A DNA stretch of 64,000 bases from Chionoecetes opilio (GCA_016584305.1 JACEEZ010019097.1:397527-461526), one strand, 5' to 3'. Shown: positions 1 to 11,186, counted from the stretch's first letter. Made by a program: numbers and translations. Notes: generated by a model from the sequence alone, not told the origin.

Positions 1-1890
1 CTTTGGGGGGAAATTTATGCTTGCTGCCCCCGGTGATAAGCAGGGATGAAATTCTGACGTTGCTATGGACAAACAAAAGTGACACATGTAAAAGCCATCA
101 GTGCTTGGGCACAAAAACAGACAAAAGGGATCAAACACCCAAAAAGATGCTCTCTACCACCCACCAGCAAAGGGCCCTTTAGGAAAAAAGTGAACGTGCG
201 CATCATCAAGATCCCTTTTGGGGCGCCGTGAAAAACGGGATCCCCCAGAACTGGACGTTGAAAAAAAGGTGGAAAAAAGAGGAAACAACAGATCCTTGTA
301 CCCGACAGTCCGGATACGTCAGCCTTGCACCAGAGCTGTCTTGCGACTTTTTAGGTGTGGGGTGCTAGATGAACGGGGTTTGTGTCATCCCAAAGTGGTT
401 GCCGGAGGCCGATCTGTGGCACAATGTTCGTGCCCGTCACGATGGAAATTTTCTGCAAACCCCCAAAAAGCTTTTGACTTGTGGGCAGGACATCAGCGAA
501 AAATCAAAATCCTATCTTTCGTTTAACGAATCATAAATTTTCGTGATTAAACCAACAAGTTTTGGGGTCCTCATGTATTTAACCAAAAATTTAAATCGTG
601 CGTGTTGCAATAAATGCAAAAAAATAACAAATAAGCTTTTATTTTATGAATACTACCACACAGACCTTGCCAATCCATGCCAGGCTGTCATTAAACAGCA
701 GAGGGCGGGCGAACTTTTTTTTGGTAGTGCGATAACGATACTGCGATACTTTTTTCCCCCTAGTTTTTTACGCGCATCCCCTACTTTTTCGGGTTTTTTT
801 AAAACATACGCGATCCTCCGCTACCCCCTACCGATACTTTTTCTTAAAGCGACGTATGCGCGATACTGCGTGCCAAAAATTTTTCTCTGCGATACTTTTC
901 TACCAAAAAACACTTATTGCCAAAAAAAGATCTTTTTCTTAAAAACAGTTTGGCACATTAAAACATTAAATATTTATTTTTTTAAAATACAAATTTTATT
1001 TAAAAATTAAAAGGGGTCTTTTAAAAATCGCGGGGAAAATTAAGCGCTGCCTGAGTTGTGGTGCTTTCTCCACTATTTTATGTCTTTGCCAACTGCGTAC
1101 TATTTTTGGGGGTGCGATAGTACGAGTATAGCACTAAGTAGGCTCTCGCCCACCCCTTTTTAACAGATTGTAATGGCTTTGAGAAAAACAATTTTTTGCA
1201 ATGAAAAGCACATTTATGGGGCCATCTTGTTTTTTTGTGTTTTATTTATATAAAAGGCACATTGTAATTTGATGCCGAAACATATAAAAGGACCCTTTTA
1301 TTTGTGTTTCTATCTCATAGTTTTCGAAAATATGAGGAAAATAGATTTCCCAGAGTCGATGACGACCATCTTGGATTCGCCTCCTAGCCCAAATTGCTAA
1401 AGTAAAGACAAGATGTCATCCGGGGATTTCTGAATATATGCCCTTACACAAAAACTGGGGGAAAAATTTGAAGAAAAAAAAATCGTTGATTAGATTTTGA
1501 GCTTATTTTGCTAAATTGGGTGCATTCCAAAACGTATCAGTTTTTTTTTCCACACGTAATTTTTTCTCCACAGTTTTCCAGTAAGCAAAAAATTCCCCTT
1601 GTGAGCTGTAGTAAAAATTTTCCAGGATTACATTTGATCACGAGAGCTATGTGGCAACTTGTTTGGGCGTTTCAATGAGACAGTGCGGTGAGAGGTGTGT
1701 GCAGCTCCCAATAGGCATACTATCAAAAGCAAACAGAAAACTGGATAGTAAAAGGAGGGTTTTTTTATGGCTTTTTCTTAAACCCGTAACAAAAATCCTT
1801 GTAATTTTTTATTTTGTTTTATGTGTTTTTTTTTTTTTTCAAAGCTTTTAACTATTCCCTTAGTTTTTATTTATAATATAATTTCTTTGT
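1..1890. other. No recognisable gene; homopolymer-rich poor-quality sequence
   Basis: AT-rich, with many runs of 4-8 identical bases. Between about 720 and 1140 the motif GCGATACT recurs irregularly. The open frames here have no recognisable protein character. Confidence 0.5.
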
Positions 1891-1898
1891 TTCAGATC

Positions 1899-3535
1899 AT
1901 GTCTGCTCCTGCTAGTCCGTTAAATCCAAAAAAACCCCGATCCTTTTTATATATGTGGTGTTTCACCCCTTCCAAGTAGAGGGCAAGCTCAGCGTATTTG
2001 TCAAACAAGCATATTTCATATTTTAAAATGAAACTCGGTGATCAAAAAAGCTATGGGCCCTCACAAAGTGTGCAAACAGTGTGTCGAGAGATTACGGAGT
2101 GGACAAAGGAACACGTGAAAAAATTGGGATTTTTATCCCCATGGGTTTTGGGGAGACAAAAAAAATCATTCCCCAGCTGTTACTTTTGTTTTGTGAAAAA
2201 AATCGGGTTAACAAGAAAAATAAAAGAAAATAGAATATCCTAATCTACCTCGCTATAAGACCCAAACCTCTTCAGCGAAAAATTTCCCGTGCCAGTTTTC
2301 GAACAATCCTCCCCTAGAGATCTGAGTGTGTTGAAAAACCAGGGGCAGCAATGGCAGAATTTTGACATTCACAGGATTCAGTTTGTAGGGGGTTTGATCA
2401 GCACGAGTTGTATTTGCAGTGATTTTGGGCTATCCAAAAAAACTTTAGAATACTAGCATCAAGACTGAACGAGAAAAAAAACTTGAACAAGAGAAGGATC
2501 ATACTTCGAAAACCCGAGAAAATACTTTTGCAGACTTTTTGAAGTGCCAGCGGTTTTTTTGGGTTTTTCCATAACATTCCCGGTTTACTGAAGGAATTAG
2601 GCTTTCCCTCTCAATCCAAATGAATGGCGATTTTTTTATTTTATAGCTCAAAACGGAGTTGAAGTGTGTCCTTTACCAATGGAATTTGTTTTGGGGCAGC
2701 CCTATTGGGGATTCGGTCTGTCTTCGTGAAAATATGGGATGTAAAGAGAGTCATTGATTTTGCAATATGACAAACACAATTTGGTCACTGTGTTTACCTT
2801 TAAAATGGTGTCCTTCCTTTTTTGGTCAACAATTTGGGTACACAAAGTATCCCCCTTTTTTCTGTATGTGGGGTAGCAGAGCTCGAGAGAAGCAATTTGG
2901 GGTTCGACGAATTGGCCTCCAGATCTGATCTTTAAAATGGGGATCCTAACATTGTACATGACCCCTTTTGACAGGAAGAAAATAATATTCCCTCTGCACA
3001 AAAAAAAAAAAATAGGTCTCATGAAACAATTTTTAAAAGCTTGTCAACTGATGGGATGTTTGAAGACATCATCTGGGATTTCCGGGGACTGTCAATTGAA
3101 AAAAACAAGGCCGGGGTGTTTGATGGGCCACAAAATTTGACAGCTCATCAAAATGAAAATTTCAACGGTACTATGTCGACCTTGAAAAAAATGCTTGGGG
3201 TATCATTCAAAACGTCTCAAGAACTTTCTTGGGAAATAAACCCCTGCAAATAATTACAAGAAATTTCAAAACTATTGGAGGTACAAAGCCTGGTTGCAAA
3301 ATGAGTATTTAAAATACATTTTTTGCTAGCCATCTTTCCAATTTCCGGAAAAAACTTGGGGCGCTAGCGACGAGCAAGGTGAAAGTTTTAAAGATTTGAA
3401 GGGTTTTGGAAGAAAGTTACCAGGGTAGATGGGTGTGCTAGATGGGTGACATTGTTGGAGCTAAACGCGATAGTCCCCAAATTGAACATCCAGACAAAAC
3501 TACAAAAAGTAAATTTTTTCCTTTAACCTGCACAC
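1899..3535 (+). pseudogene. Broken copy of an uncharacterised multi-copy arthropod protein
   Basis: Read across frames, this stretch follows a protein family I recognise as very frequent and multi-copy in arthropod genomes, of unknown function and probably spread with mobile DNA. In order: MSAPASP near 1899 just after a TTTGTTTCAG acceptor; KLGDQKSYGPSQSVQTVC and a CYFC pair at about 2030-2195; PNEWR near 2620; CMWDSR-like at 2870; KKIIFP and IGLMKQF at 2980-3035; KAGVFDGPQ at 3110; WGASDEQGE at 3357-3382; and AKRDSPQIEHPDKTTKSKFF at 3460-3520. At least eight frameshifts break it. It lies wholly in poor-quality sequence, so decay and sequencing error cannot be separated. The family identification is from memory, not a search. 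Confidence 0.55.
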
Positions 3536-3539
3536 AATT

Positions 3540-4600
3540 ATGCCTTACCTTTCTAAAAACATATAAAGTTAAAAAAAAACTTTATTCATGCCTATTTCTT
3601 TATTTTTTCATTGTTGTTAACATTTGCAAATTTTTATAAAATAAGCACTGTTCTGTTTTTGTACAGTATTTTTTATATTTTTTAAAAACGAAAAACCTAC
3701 GTTCAAAAAATTGACGGATAGGAAAAATGAGATCAGTTTTGGATTTAGCACCCAAAAATTTCTTAATAACAAGTTCAACCTAACTCAAAAAAAATTTTTT
3801 TCCCCAGTGTAATCAACTTAAAAAAAAAATTTTACTCCAAAAAGAGGTCCCCTGGTACTTCTGCCGACCATAAAAAGGAATTTTGAAAAGTACTCTAGGG
3901 ACCTAGTGACTTCCCGGGGGATTCTTTTCAATGGCAGCTTTTTTAAGGCACGGGCATCCCTAAGACCGTTGAGGAAGTCAGATGCCCCTTTTATTTAGAG
4001 AAGTTTTAAAAAAATCGCCCACTTTCCCCCCCAATAATTTGAACAGAGGGGTTGGTGTAACTTCATTATCTCCAAAAAGGGGGGCAAGAAAAAAACCAAA
4101 AAGGAGCAAAATTTAAAATTGTTGTAACTCACCCCCAAAGGGAGGAGGCCAGTGGAAAGAAATATCAAGGATTGGGGTGTTACGAGGAAATGGTGCAGAA
4201 GGGGTGGAACGTTTGTGAGGGTGGCGGGGGGGGGGCGACACCAACATAAGAAAAGGCCGGGGGAGGAGCAAAACATGCACGCACAATACTGCCGTATTCG
4301 TAGCCATACCTGATTGCCCGTGGTAATTGCTAATTTTGTTCCATTTTACTCGGTCAAAAGATTCCCTTGATCTTGTGCGCCATGGAAATACTAGAGAATC
4401 ATACAGTACTCCCTTTTCAATCACAACAGGTGGCGCAATTGTTTTTTAAATTTGGACAAAACAAAAAGTGAAAAAAGACCACGACAATGATGGTATGTGA
4501 TCGAATAGAATTTTGTCATGAAAAACAAGTGGGAAATCAACATAAAACCCCTCCTCAAATAAGAGCAAGAAAATGATTGCGATATGATTTTTACATCCAC
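3540..4600. other. No recognisable gene
   Basis: AT-rich with homopolymer clumps and a G-rich patch at 4195-4265. The remaining 3' exons of the dehydrogenase gene would be expected here or to the left, but I could not find them. Confidence 0.4.
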
Positions 4601-4610
4601 ACCCACCCAC

Positions 4611-4672
4611 CTGGCTACATCGGTGACGTGTACAGTGTTGACGTGCAGGTTCTTGTCCCACAGCTCTCTGGT
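4611..4672 (-). CDS. SDR/epimerase-like gene, downstream exon
   Basis: A 62-bp exon has acceptor CCTTAACAG|ACC and donor GCCAG|GTGGGT. It encodes TRELWDKNLHVNTVHVTDVA plus a split codon. The VNTVHVxDVA pattern is the conserved post-RPG segment of this family, so I assign it to the same gene although one short exon (phase 1 in, phase 0 out) separates it from exon 5. I looked for that exon between 4672 and 6321 and did not find it. The exon sits at the edge of a poor-quality stretch. Confidence 0.7.
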
Positions 4673-4961
4673 CTGTTAAGGGGGCGTACCGGCGCCGAAG
4701 ACAAGACGCGCGCTGGGGAGGCAGAGGGGGACATTTTACACACACACACCAACCCAAGAGGGGCGGATTACTAACACACACAACCCGGGGGGGTTAAAAA
4801 AAAAAAGATTAGGCAAATATGAAGAAAGGGGGGGGCCCGCCCTTAAAAAATTAAGTTTTTGGTCACAAAAACAGCACAAGTATATTTTCTAAGGCAGGGA
4901 AAAAAAAATGGCAAAGACAGAAAATATAAAAAATATGGATAAGAAAAAAATATGAGAGCCA

Positions 4962-5481
4962 AGAAACCCGAATATTGGGTTTAGTAAACGAAGCAGTGTT
5001 CTGAGGATTTGCCAGTTGGGGAGGGTCAATATAGTATGGAGGCGAAACAGAAACCAGAAAAAGGGAGGTGGTGTAATGGTGTTAACAAGGAAGGATGTGG
5101 TAGTAGGAAATGTGGAGAAAGGAGAAGGAATGGCCGAGGTGTTGAAGGTAGAGTTGGTGATGAAAAAAGGAAGAATAAGAGACTTAGTAATCGTATACGT
5201 TCCACCTAAGACAAATTCCTGGGGGAGAGAAGAGTACGGAGACATGATAAGAGACACAACCAAATGTTTAAAGAATACGATGGAAAATAGTGAGAACATA
5301 ATTATGATGGGAGATTTTAACTGCAGAGAAGTTTGCTGGGAAGAATGGTATACTGAAGGAGGAGAAGACTCATGGGGTGGTACATTGTTGGATCTGGTAA
5401 TGAATAACATCATGACTCAGTGGATTAAAGAGAACACAAGATTCAGAGGTAGCGAAGAACCATCAAGACTAGACCTACTAG
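4962..5481 (+). mobile_element. Non-LTR retrotransposon fragment, endonuclease domain
   Basis: An open frame encodes a C-terminal half of an exonuclease-endonuclease-phosphatase type domain: VIVYVPP (about 5190), IIMMGDFNC (about 5300-5325, the conserved GDFN metal/catalytic motif) and a stretch ending EEPSRLDLL. In the family the next residues would be a VFT/SDHxxV-type end, but the frame passes directly into CT-rich low-complexity sequence at about 5482. The reverse transcriptase is absent, so this is a truncated, dead piece. It lies in the intron between exon 5 and the 4672-4611 exon, opposite in strand to the gene. Confidence 0.8.
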
Positions 5482-6320
5482 CTCGAGTCTTCCTCTTCTC
5501 ATTCTTCCTACTTTCACACCTCTGCCTCCTTTTCCATCTGTACCACCACCTCCTCTCCCTCCTCTTGCATCTCCTCCCATTTAGTCGCCTCCTATTTAGC
5601 CGCCTCCTATTTAGCCGCCTCCTATTTAGCCGCCTCCTATTTAGCCGCCTCCTATTTAGCCGCCTCCTATTTAGTCGCCTCCTATTTAGCCGCCTCCTAT
5701 TTAGTTGCCTCCCATTTAGCCGCCTCCTATTTAGTCGCCTCCTATTTAGCCGTATTTAGTCGCCTCCTATTTAGTCGCCTCCTATTTAGTTGCCTCCTAT
5801 TTAGTTGCCAATCGCCTGTTCCTTTCTTATCTCCACATTCATCTCCTCTTATTTATTCATCTACCTCCACCACTCCCTCCTCCTCCTCCTCCCTCCTCCT
5901 CCCTCCACCTACTCCTTTATTCCTTTTCCTTTACTTACACCTCCACCTCTTCCTCCTTTTCCACCTGCTCTTCCTCCTCCTGTTCTTTTCTAATCTCCCC
6001 ATCCTTTCCCTGTACTTATACCTCCACTACTCCACCTCCACATCCTTCCTTTCCTCTACTTCCACCTCCTTCCTCTCCTCTTCCACTTCCTTTCTTATCT
6101 CCACATCCTTTCCCTCTAATTCTACCTCCACCACATCCACATCCTCCATCTCTACCTCCACATCCTTCCTTTCCTCTACTGCCACTCCTTCCTCTCCTCT
6201 TCCACCTCCTCCTCCTTTCCTATCTCCACATCCTTTCCCTTTACTTATACCTAAACCCCTTCCTCCTTTTCCACCTCCTCCTCCTCCTCCTCCTCCTCCT
6301 CCTCCACCTCCTCCACTTAC
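5482..6320. repeat. CT-rich low complexity with a 15-bp minisatellite
   Basis: At 5578-5812 about 15 copies of a 15-bp unit (CCTCCTATTTAGCCG and variants with T for C) stand in tandem. From 5820 to 6310 the sequence is an irregular (CTC)n/CCTCCACAT low-complexity tract ending in (CCT)n right beside the exon 5 donor. Confidence 0.9.
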
Positions 6321-6474
6321 TCAGGCCGGTCCTGTCCGAGATGCCGTACACCATGCCGGGCCGCACCACGATCCAGTTGAGGTTGGGGATGGCCCTGAGC
6401 TCCTCCTCCACCCGCTGCTTGCACCCCGCCGTCACCGTCCAGGGGCTGGTCGTGTCACTCTCCTTGTGGGGCAC
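6321..6474 (-). CDS. SDR/epimerase-like gene, exon 5
   Basis: The acceptor is CCGCAG|GTG and the donor is a consensus CTGA|GTAAGT. The exon encodes residues 138-188, VPHKESDTTSPWT... to VVRPGMVYGISDRTGL. RPGxVYG is the conserved strand and loop after the catalytic helix in extended SDR enzymes. The usual Tyr of YxxxK is absent: K156 is present but the residue four before it is Thr. The protein may therefore be a non-classical or inactive family member, as many atypical SDR proteins are. Codon use is GC-rich compared with the surrounding introns. Confidence 0.9.
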
Positions 6475-6479
6475 CTGCG

Positions 6480-6715
6480 GGGGACGCCGGGTGAAGGGTG
6501 AGGACGGGTGAGGACGGGTGAGACATTAAGGAAGGGAATGCATGAAGGAGTGAAGGTAGTGGCCGGGTGAAGGGTGAGGACGGGTGAGACATTAAGGAAG
6601 GGAATGCATGAAGGAGTGAAGGTAGTGGCCGGGTGAAGGGTGAGGACGGGTGAGGACGGGTGAGACATTAAGGAAGGGAATGCATGAAGGAGTGGAGGTA
6701 GTGAGAAGCTGGGTG
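6480..6715. repeat. Tandem repeat, 66-76 bp unit, 3 copies
   Basis: The unit contains GACGGGTGAGACATTAAGG and GGGAATGCATGAAGGAGTG. Copies start their GAGACATTAAGG motif at about 6520, 6586 and 6662. Diverged relatives of the same unit continue at 7275-7810, beyond a TTAGG array, so the array interrupts an older minisatellite. Confidence 0.85.
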
Positions 6716-6836
6716 TAAATAATGCGAGTTTAAGTATTAGTAAAAAACAGTGAGAGGTTATGGAGAAAGATGCCTGAGGGATTGTAAATAGTGAATAATG
6801 GGTTAATTATTACGGCAGGTGAAGGTTTTTTTTATT

Positions 6837-7270
6837 TTTTAGGTAAAGGTTAGGTTAGGTTAGGTTAGGTTGGGTTAGGTTAGGTAAAGGTTAGGTTAGG
6901 TTAGGTTAGGTATGGGTTATGTTATGTTATGTTAGGTTAGGTAAAGGTTAGGTTAGGTTAGGTTAGGTATGGGTTATGTTAGGTAAAGGTTAGGTTAGGT
7001 TAGGTTAGGTATGGGTTAGGTTAGGTAAAGGTTAGGTATAGGTTCGGTTAGGTTAGGTTAGGTTAGGTATAGTTTAGGTTAGGTATAGGTTATGTTAGGT
7101 AAAGGTTAGGTTAGGTATAGGTTATGTTAGGTAAAGGTTAGGTTAGGTTAGGTTAGGTTATGTTAGGTAAAGGTTATGTTAGGTATAGTTTATGTTAGGT
7201 ATAGGTTATGTTAGGTAAAGGTTAGGTATAGGTTATGTTAGGTAAAGGTTAGGTATAGGTTCGGTTAGGT
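6837..7270. repeat. Interstitial telomere-like (TTAGG)n array
   Basis: Degenerate TTAGG pentamers are mixed with TAAAGG, TATAGG and TATGG variants. TTAGG is the arthropod telomere repeat; the interruptions and the flanks show this is internal, not a chromosome end. Confidence 0.9.
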
Positions 7271-7274
7271 TCAA

Positions 7275-7815
7275 GGACAGGTTGAGGACGGGTGATACAT
7301 TAAGGAAGGGAATACATGAAGGAGTGCAGGTAGTAAGAAGCTGGGTGTAAATAATGGTAAAGAATGGCGAGTTATTAACGAGTGAAAGTAATGAAAAAAG
7401 TGGTGAAAAATAATGCGGTTTTAATAATAGTAGTAAAGAATGGGGAGAAAATAAAGGGATGCTCATGAAGGAGTGAAGGTAGTGAGAAGCTGGGTGTAAA
7501 TAATGCAGGTTTAAGTAATAGTCAAGAACAGTGGGATATTAAGGTAAAGGATGCCTGAGGGAGTGAAAGTAGTGAAAAAAGGGGTGAAATATGTGGTTTT
7601 AAATAATAGTGGTAATGAATGGGGAGCTATTAAGGACAGGGGATGCATGAGGGAGTGAAAAACCAGGTGAAAAATAATGCAGGTGTAAGTACATGTTAGT
7701 ATAGAATGGAGATATATTAATGAGAGAGATGTATGAAGGGGTGAAAGTAGTGAGAAGCTGGGTGTAAATAATGCATGAGTAAGTAATGGTAAAGAAGAGT
7801 GATATATCAACCCCT
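7275..7815. repeat. Diverged continuation of the 66-76 bp minisatellite
   Basis: GGAATACATGAAGGAGTGCAG, GATGCTCATGAAGGAGTG, GATGCATGAGGGAGTG and GTATGAAGGGGTG blocks recur every 100-170 bp, each followed by AAGCTGGGTGTAAATAATG. No gene is seen. Confidence 0.75.
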
Positions 7816-8214
7816 TCACGCCCAGATCTTTCCTTCGCTACAGCTAAGTATTAATTATCCAACCTTGGGGGGACCGAAGGTAGGTCGGATAATTGGAATA
7901 GTCGGATGTTCGGATATCACAGTAACCATAAACGTAAGGACAAAATGGTATAGAACATAAAAGATGCAGCTCTTGAAGGCCGATCCAGTGGTAGATGCGA
8001 AAGTAAAATTCGTGCATAAATAAAGCCACAAATCAATGTTTTCTATAAACTAAAAAAAAAAAAACGAAGTAAAATAAATGGCCAAAACAAGACACAATGT
8101 GGTGGTGAAAAAAGTCGGTTGTTTGAACAAGTCGGATGTTTGGAGGTCGGATGTTGGGAATTTGGCTGTATATAAAATTGTCTGTTGTCGAGCCATAAAA
8201 TTACGAAAAGTAAC

Positions 8215-8350
8215 TGAATATACCAAATTAATTAGTCGACAAGGATACTAAACAGGTCATATCTATAAAATATTGCTGAGATTAATTACAAATTGTCTAA
8301 TGGTACCCAAATTACAATGGAAATTACGTTCTGGGTCTCAAGGGGTTAAG
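8215..8350. repeat. Dispersed repeat, inverted copy at 40427-40560
   Basis: The block from GTCGACAAGGATACTAAACAGG to CTGGGTCTCAAGGGGTTAAG recurs in reverse complement at 40427-40560 with moderate divergence. The family is not identified. It lies 45 bp from exon 4. Confidence 0.75.
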
Positions 8351-8392
8351 GGGATGGTTAATAGGAGGCTGGGTGAAGGGTGTGGTGCTGAC

Positions 8393-8515
8393 CTTCTCGT
8401 TGGATGCCATCTGACCCGCCGACACCTCCAGGTACACCTTGACCCTCCTCTTGGCTGCCTCGTTAGCACAGTTGGTGGACAGGTGAACGATGCCCTCATG
8501 GTACACTGCCTCCAT
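8393..8515 (-). CDS. SDR/epimerase-like gene, exon 4
   Basis: This exon is 123 bp, 41 codons, phase 0 at both ends (CAG|ATG and AAG|GTCAGC). It encodes residues 97-137: a helix with HLSTNCANEAAKR, then VYLEVSAGQMASNEK. The SAGQM segment corresponds to the serine-bearing active-site strand of the SDR fold. The acceptor abuts a (GGT)n/(AGT)n microsatellite, and 245 bp further upstream a hAT element is inserted in that microsatellite. Confidence 0.87.
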
Positions 8516-8534
8516 CTGTAGTAGTAGTGGTAGT

Positions 8535-8649
8535 AGTAATAGTGGTGGTGGTGGTGGTGGTGGTGGTGGTGGTGGTGGTGGTGGTGGTAGTGGTAGTGGT
8601 GGTGGTGGTGGTGGTGGTGGTAGTGGTAGTGGTAGTGGTAGTGGTAGAC

Positions 8650-8714
<65 letters not shown>

Positions 8715-8760
8715 CTAGTAGTAGTAGTAGTAGTGGTAGTAGTATTAGTAGTAGTAGTAG
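8535..8760. repeat. (GGT)n then (AGT)n microsatellite
   Basis: About 100 bp of GGT triplets is followed by about 110 bp of AGT triplets. Glycine- and valine-run open frames here are artefacts. The AGT part continues at 11187-11275, split by the hAT insertion. Confidence 0.95.
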
Positions 8761-9201
8761 CAGTGGCGTAGCTAGGTATTTATCATTGGGGGGTACCTGA
8801 GGGGGCACAGCTGACTATGGGGGGGGTGGGCACTAGATGAGCTGAACAAGTCCATACAGCTGAGGAGTTTGGTGGGGACTGGGGACTTACTTTCACTTAC
8901 AGTGTCAAGACCCCCCCCTTGCATATTTTGCATTCTGACCAATATCAAGAGTTTATCTGATGTATGGACTATGGAAGGTTATTAGATTTTATTCTAGGAG
9001 TGTGTGTTGAGTACTGTAGGGTATCATCCAGTTGCTGATGGAGAACGAAATAAAGCAGTCATGACAAAAAATGAAATACATATATTACCACTTATACAAA
9101 ATAGAAATAACATAATTGATACTGAAAATTTAAAAAAATGCAGAAGTTTTAAAGCAGCAGGCAAATAAAATAAAAATTTCCACTGAGAAAGTGAAAATAC
9201 C

Positions 9202-9843
9202 TCACTTAAGCAGAATTCTTCTGTTCTTGTGGTTCTCAGCAAACTTATCAACAAATTCTTCTAAATCAAGGCTTTTAACTCGCCTGCTTTCAATTGACAA
9301 CACAGCAAGATTACCTAATCTCTCATTGCCCATTGTATTTCTCAGTGTAGTTTTGATTAATTTCAGTGCAGAAAAGCTTCCCTCTGCTGAAGCTGATGAC
9401 ACAGGTAATACTACAGAAATTTTGGCCAGTCTGTAGAACTCAGAAAATGCCTCTTCATATGGACCAAGAATTCTCACTAAATCTAACAGTGATTTGGGCT
9501 TTTCATTGTCACTTACATCCTTATAGCGTCTTTCTAACATGCGTTTTACAGAGTGAGGCTCATGGTTAAGATCTTCCTCATTAGCACGAAATGCATGAAT
9601 AAGTCCAGACATTTTCTCAAAAGATAAGAGCTCCTTACTTTGTGGATTCAGTGCCTGTAATGCTTTCATAAGTTCACATGCTTCATTATTGAAGCGCCTT
9701 GTCATTTCTGTTAACACATGATCTAGAATAGGATGGAAGAAGTTAATTCGTGTTGAATCCGTAACACTGAAATCAGAGTGTGTGCTCCCTGACTGTTTTC
9801 CAATATAATCAGTAACAACAAAATCCTGGTGGGTGGTGACCAC
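9202..9843 (-). pseudogene. hAT transposase, C-terminal dimerisation region
   Basis: A 213-residue frame ends with VLPVSSASAEGSFSALKLIK, then RNTMGNERLGNLAVLSIE, which is the conserved hAT C-terminal dimerisation domain (the S-x-x-x-E-R/G-F-S-x-L-K block). The upstream part (MTRRFNNEACELMKALQALNP) matches the insertion-domain style of ZMYM/TTF-like hAT proteins. The N-terminal zinc finger and the first catalytic Asp regions are not visible upstream, so the protein is a fragment and the element is non-autonomous. It is transcribed on the same strand as the host dehydrogenase gene. Confidence 0.85.
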
Positions 9844-10574
9844 TGGGAGTATTTAAATAAAATTATAATCAAAAAATATTTCTACACATGTGTAAAAACC
9901 GATATATATTCATCCCTTGACCTATATGGCCACATCAACAACACTTCACAAAATATGTTATTACCTCATTATAAGGCACGAAACCAACTTTAAATGAACT
10001 ATAAGAATATGTACATAACCATTTTATGAACAACCACTCGTATATGAACAATCTCCGAGGTCCACAAAAGAAATTCAGAAATTGAAATTTTAGCGGTATG
10101 TAGTACTTTTTTCCTTAACCAAAATGCCTCCATTGTGTAGACAGTTTCCGTTTCCTTGGTGATCTACACATTCTACACTCTGAAGTATCAAAACCATGAG
10201 CTGCTGAGTTTCTCTCAACTTCATCCCACAAAGCATCGGCAGTGGTCGCTGCCATGCAAGGCCACGAATGATCGGTCACTGACTTGTGTTGTTATGTCGG
10301 TCCAGAGAACGCGTATAAGACACGTACAAGAGGGAGACACGTACCAACACAAGGCATTATAGAAAATTTGTAAGGGTAACTGGTGTAATTTAGTTATGTT
10401 CGTTGGTGTTAAAAGTGATCAATAGAAAGTATATGCATTTAACTCAGACTTAGAGGCATGTTTCTTTCTTTCAAGTAAAGGAAAAATATTTATTGTATTT
10501 GAGGTCGAGGGTAAGTCATCAGTGGAAATTATGCATAATACTCCATGCATGCTCCCTCAGTCCTACCTATAGCG

Positions 10575-11060
10575 CATTTTCGTGACGTTCACCGCCCTGG
10601 TTCAGTCCAGTCCGGACCGGGTCAGGGTGGACTGATGGTCGCGAAAATACATCGAGACTGGCCCCGTCCCATTCGTCGTTCCTATTGGCTGGGGGATCGA
10701 GTGGGCGGTACTGAACTGAACTGTGGAGGCGGCAGGCGTCCATCTTGTCAATATCCTTTTTGTCGTCCGCCTTTTAACCTGTGCTGAAGACTTTACAACT
10801 ACCACGCCTGTGATACTATAGTCTTATGGTCGGCCATCATGGTGTTTCATGTCTTATCAGCAGCACGAGAAGCTCCTGGTCGCCTTCCCCGCTGACTGTA
10901 GTGCGCATGCGCCAGTTCTCCCCACACTGGTCCAAGGTGGTCCTGGTATGTGGGTCGGACCGGACTGGACTGGGCTAGCCCGTTCTAGACTGCCTCGCAA
11001 AAACAGTGACCGCCCGGGACTAGCCCAGTCCAGACCGGGCCAGAGCGGTCGCGAAAATAC
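10575..11060. repeat. GC-rich inverted and direct repeats inside the hAT element
   Basis: CGGACCGGACTGGACTGGGC (about 10956) is complementary to GCCCAGTCCAGACCGGGCC (about 11024), and a related block stands at about 10600. The tail GGTCGCGAAAATAC occurs at both 10636 and 11047. This is a possible small nested element; I assign no family. Confidence 0.6.
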
Positions 11061-11184
11061 GCTACTAGTGGAACACGGCTCCCACACCACACGGCAGCCG
11101 TGGCCAGTGGCTGGGCACCTGGGCGGGCACCGGCTTCTCGTGGGTGGGCACGTGCCCACCCAGGCCCCTCCGTAGCTACGCTAG

Positions 11185-11186
<2 letters not shown>

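Larger units (their letters stand above)
8761..11186 (-). mobile_element. hAT-family DNA transposon, internally decayed, in intron 3
   Basis: The left end CAGTGGCGTAGCTAGG (8761) and the right end (reverse complement CACTAGCGTAGCTACGG, ending 11186) are imperfect terminal inverted repeats of the CAGTGGCGTAGC type common in hAT elements. The element is flanked on both sides by AGTAGTAG, as expected for an 8-bp hAT target duplication, although both flanks lie in an AGT microsatellite so the duplication itself cannot be proven. A minus-strand C-terminal transposase piece is inside. The remaining 1.3 kb toward the right end has no coding potential I recognise. Confidence 0.8.

Noticed and set aside
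6837..7270. Chromosome end (telomere)
   Set aside because: The TTAGG repeats are degenerate and flanked by minisatellite and exons on both sides, so they are interstitial.
8338..8808. Poly-Leu/Tyr/His frame and Gly/Val frame
   Set aside because: GGT/AGT microsatellite; the true exon is 8393-8515 in another frame.
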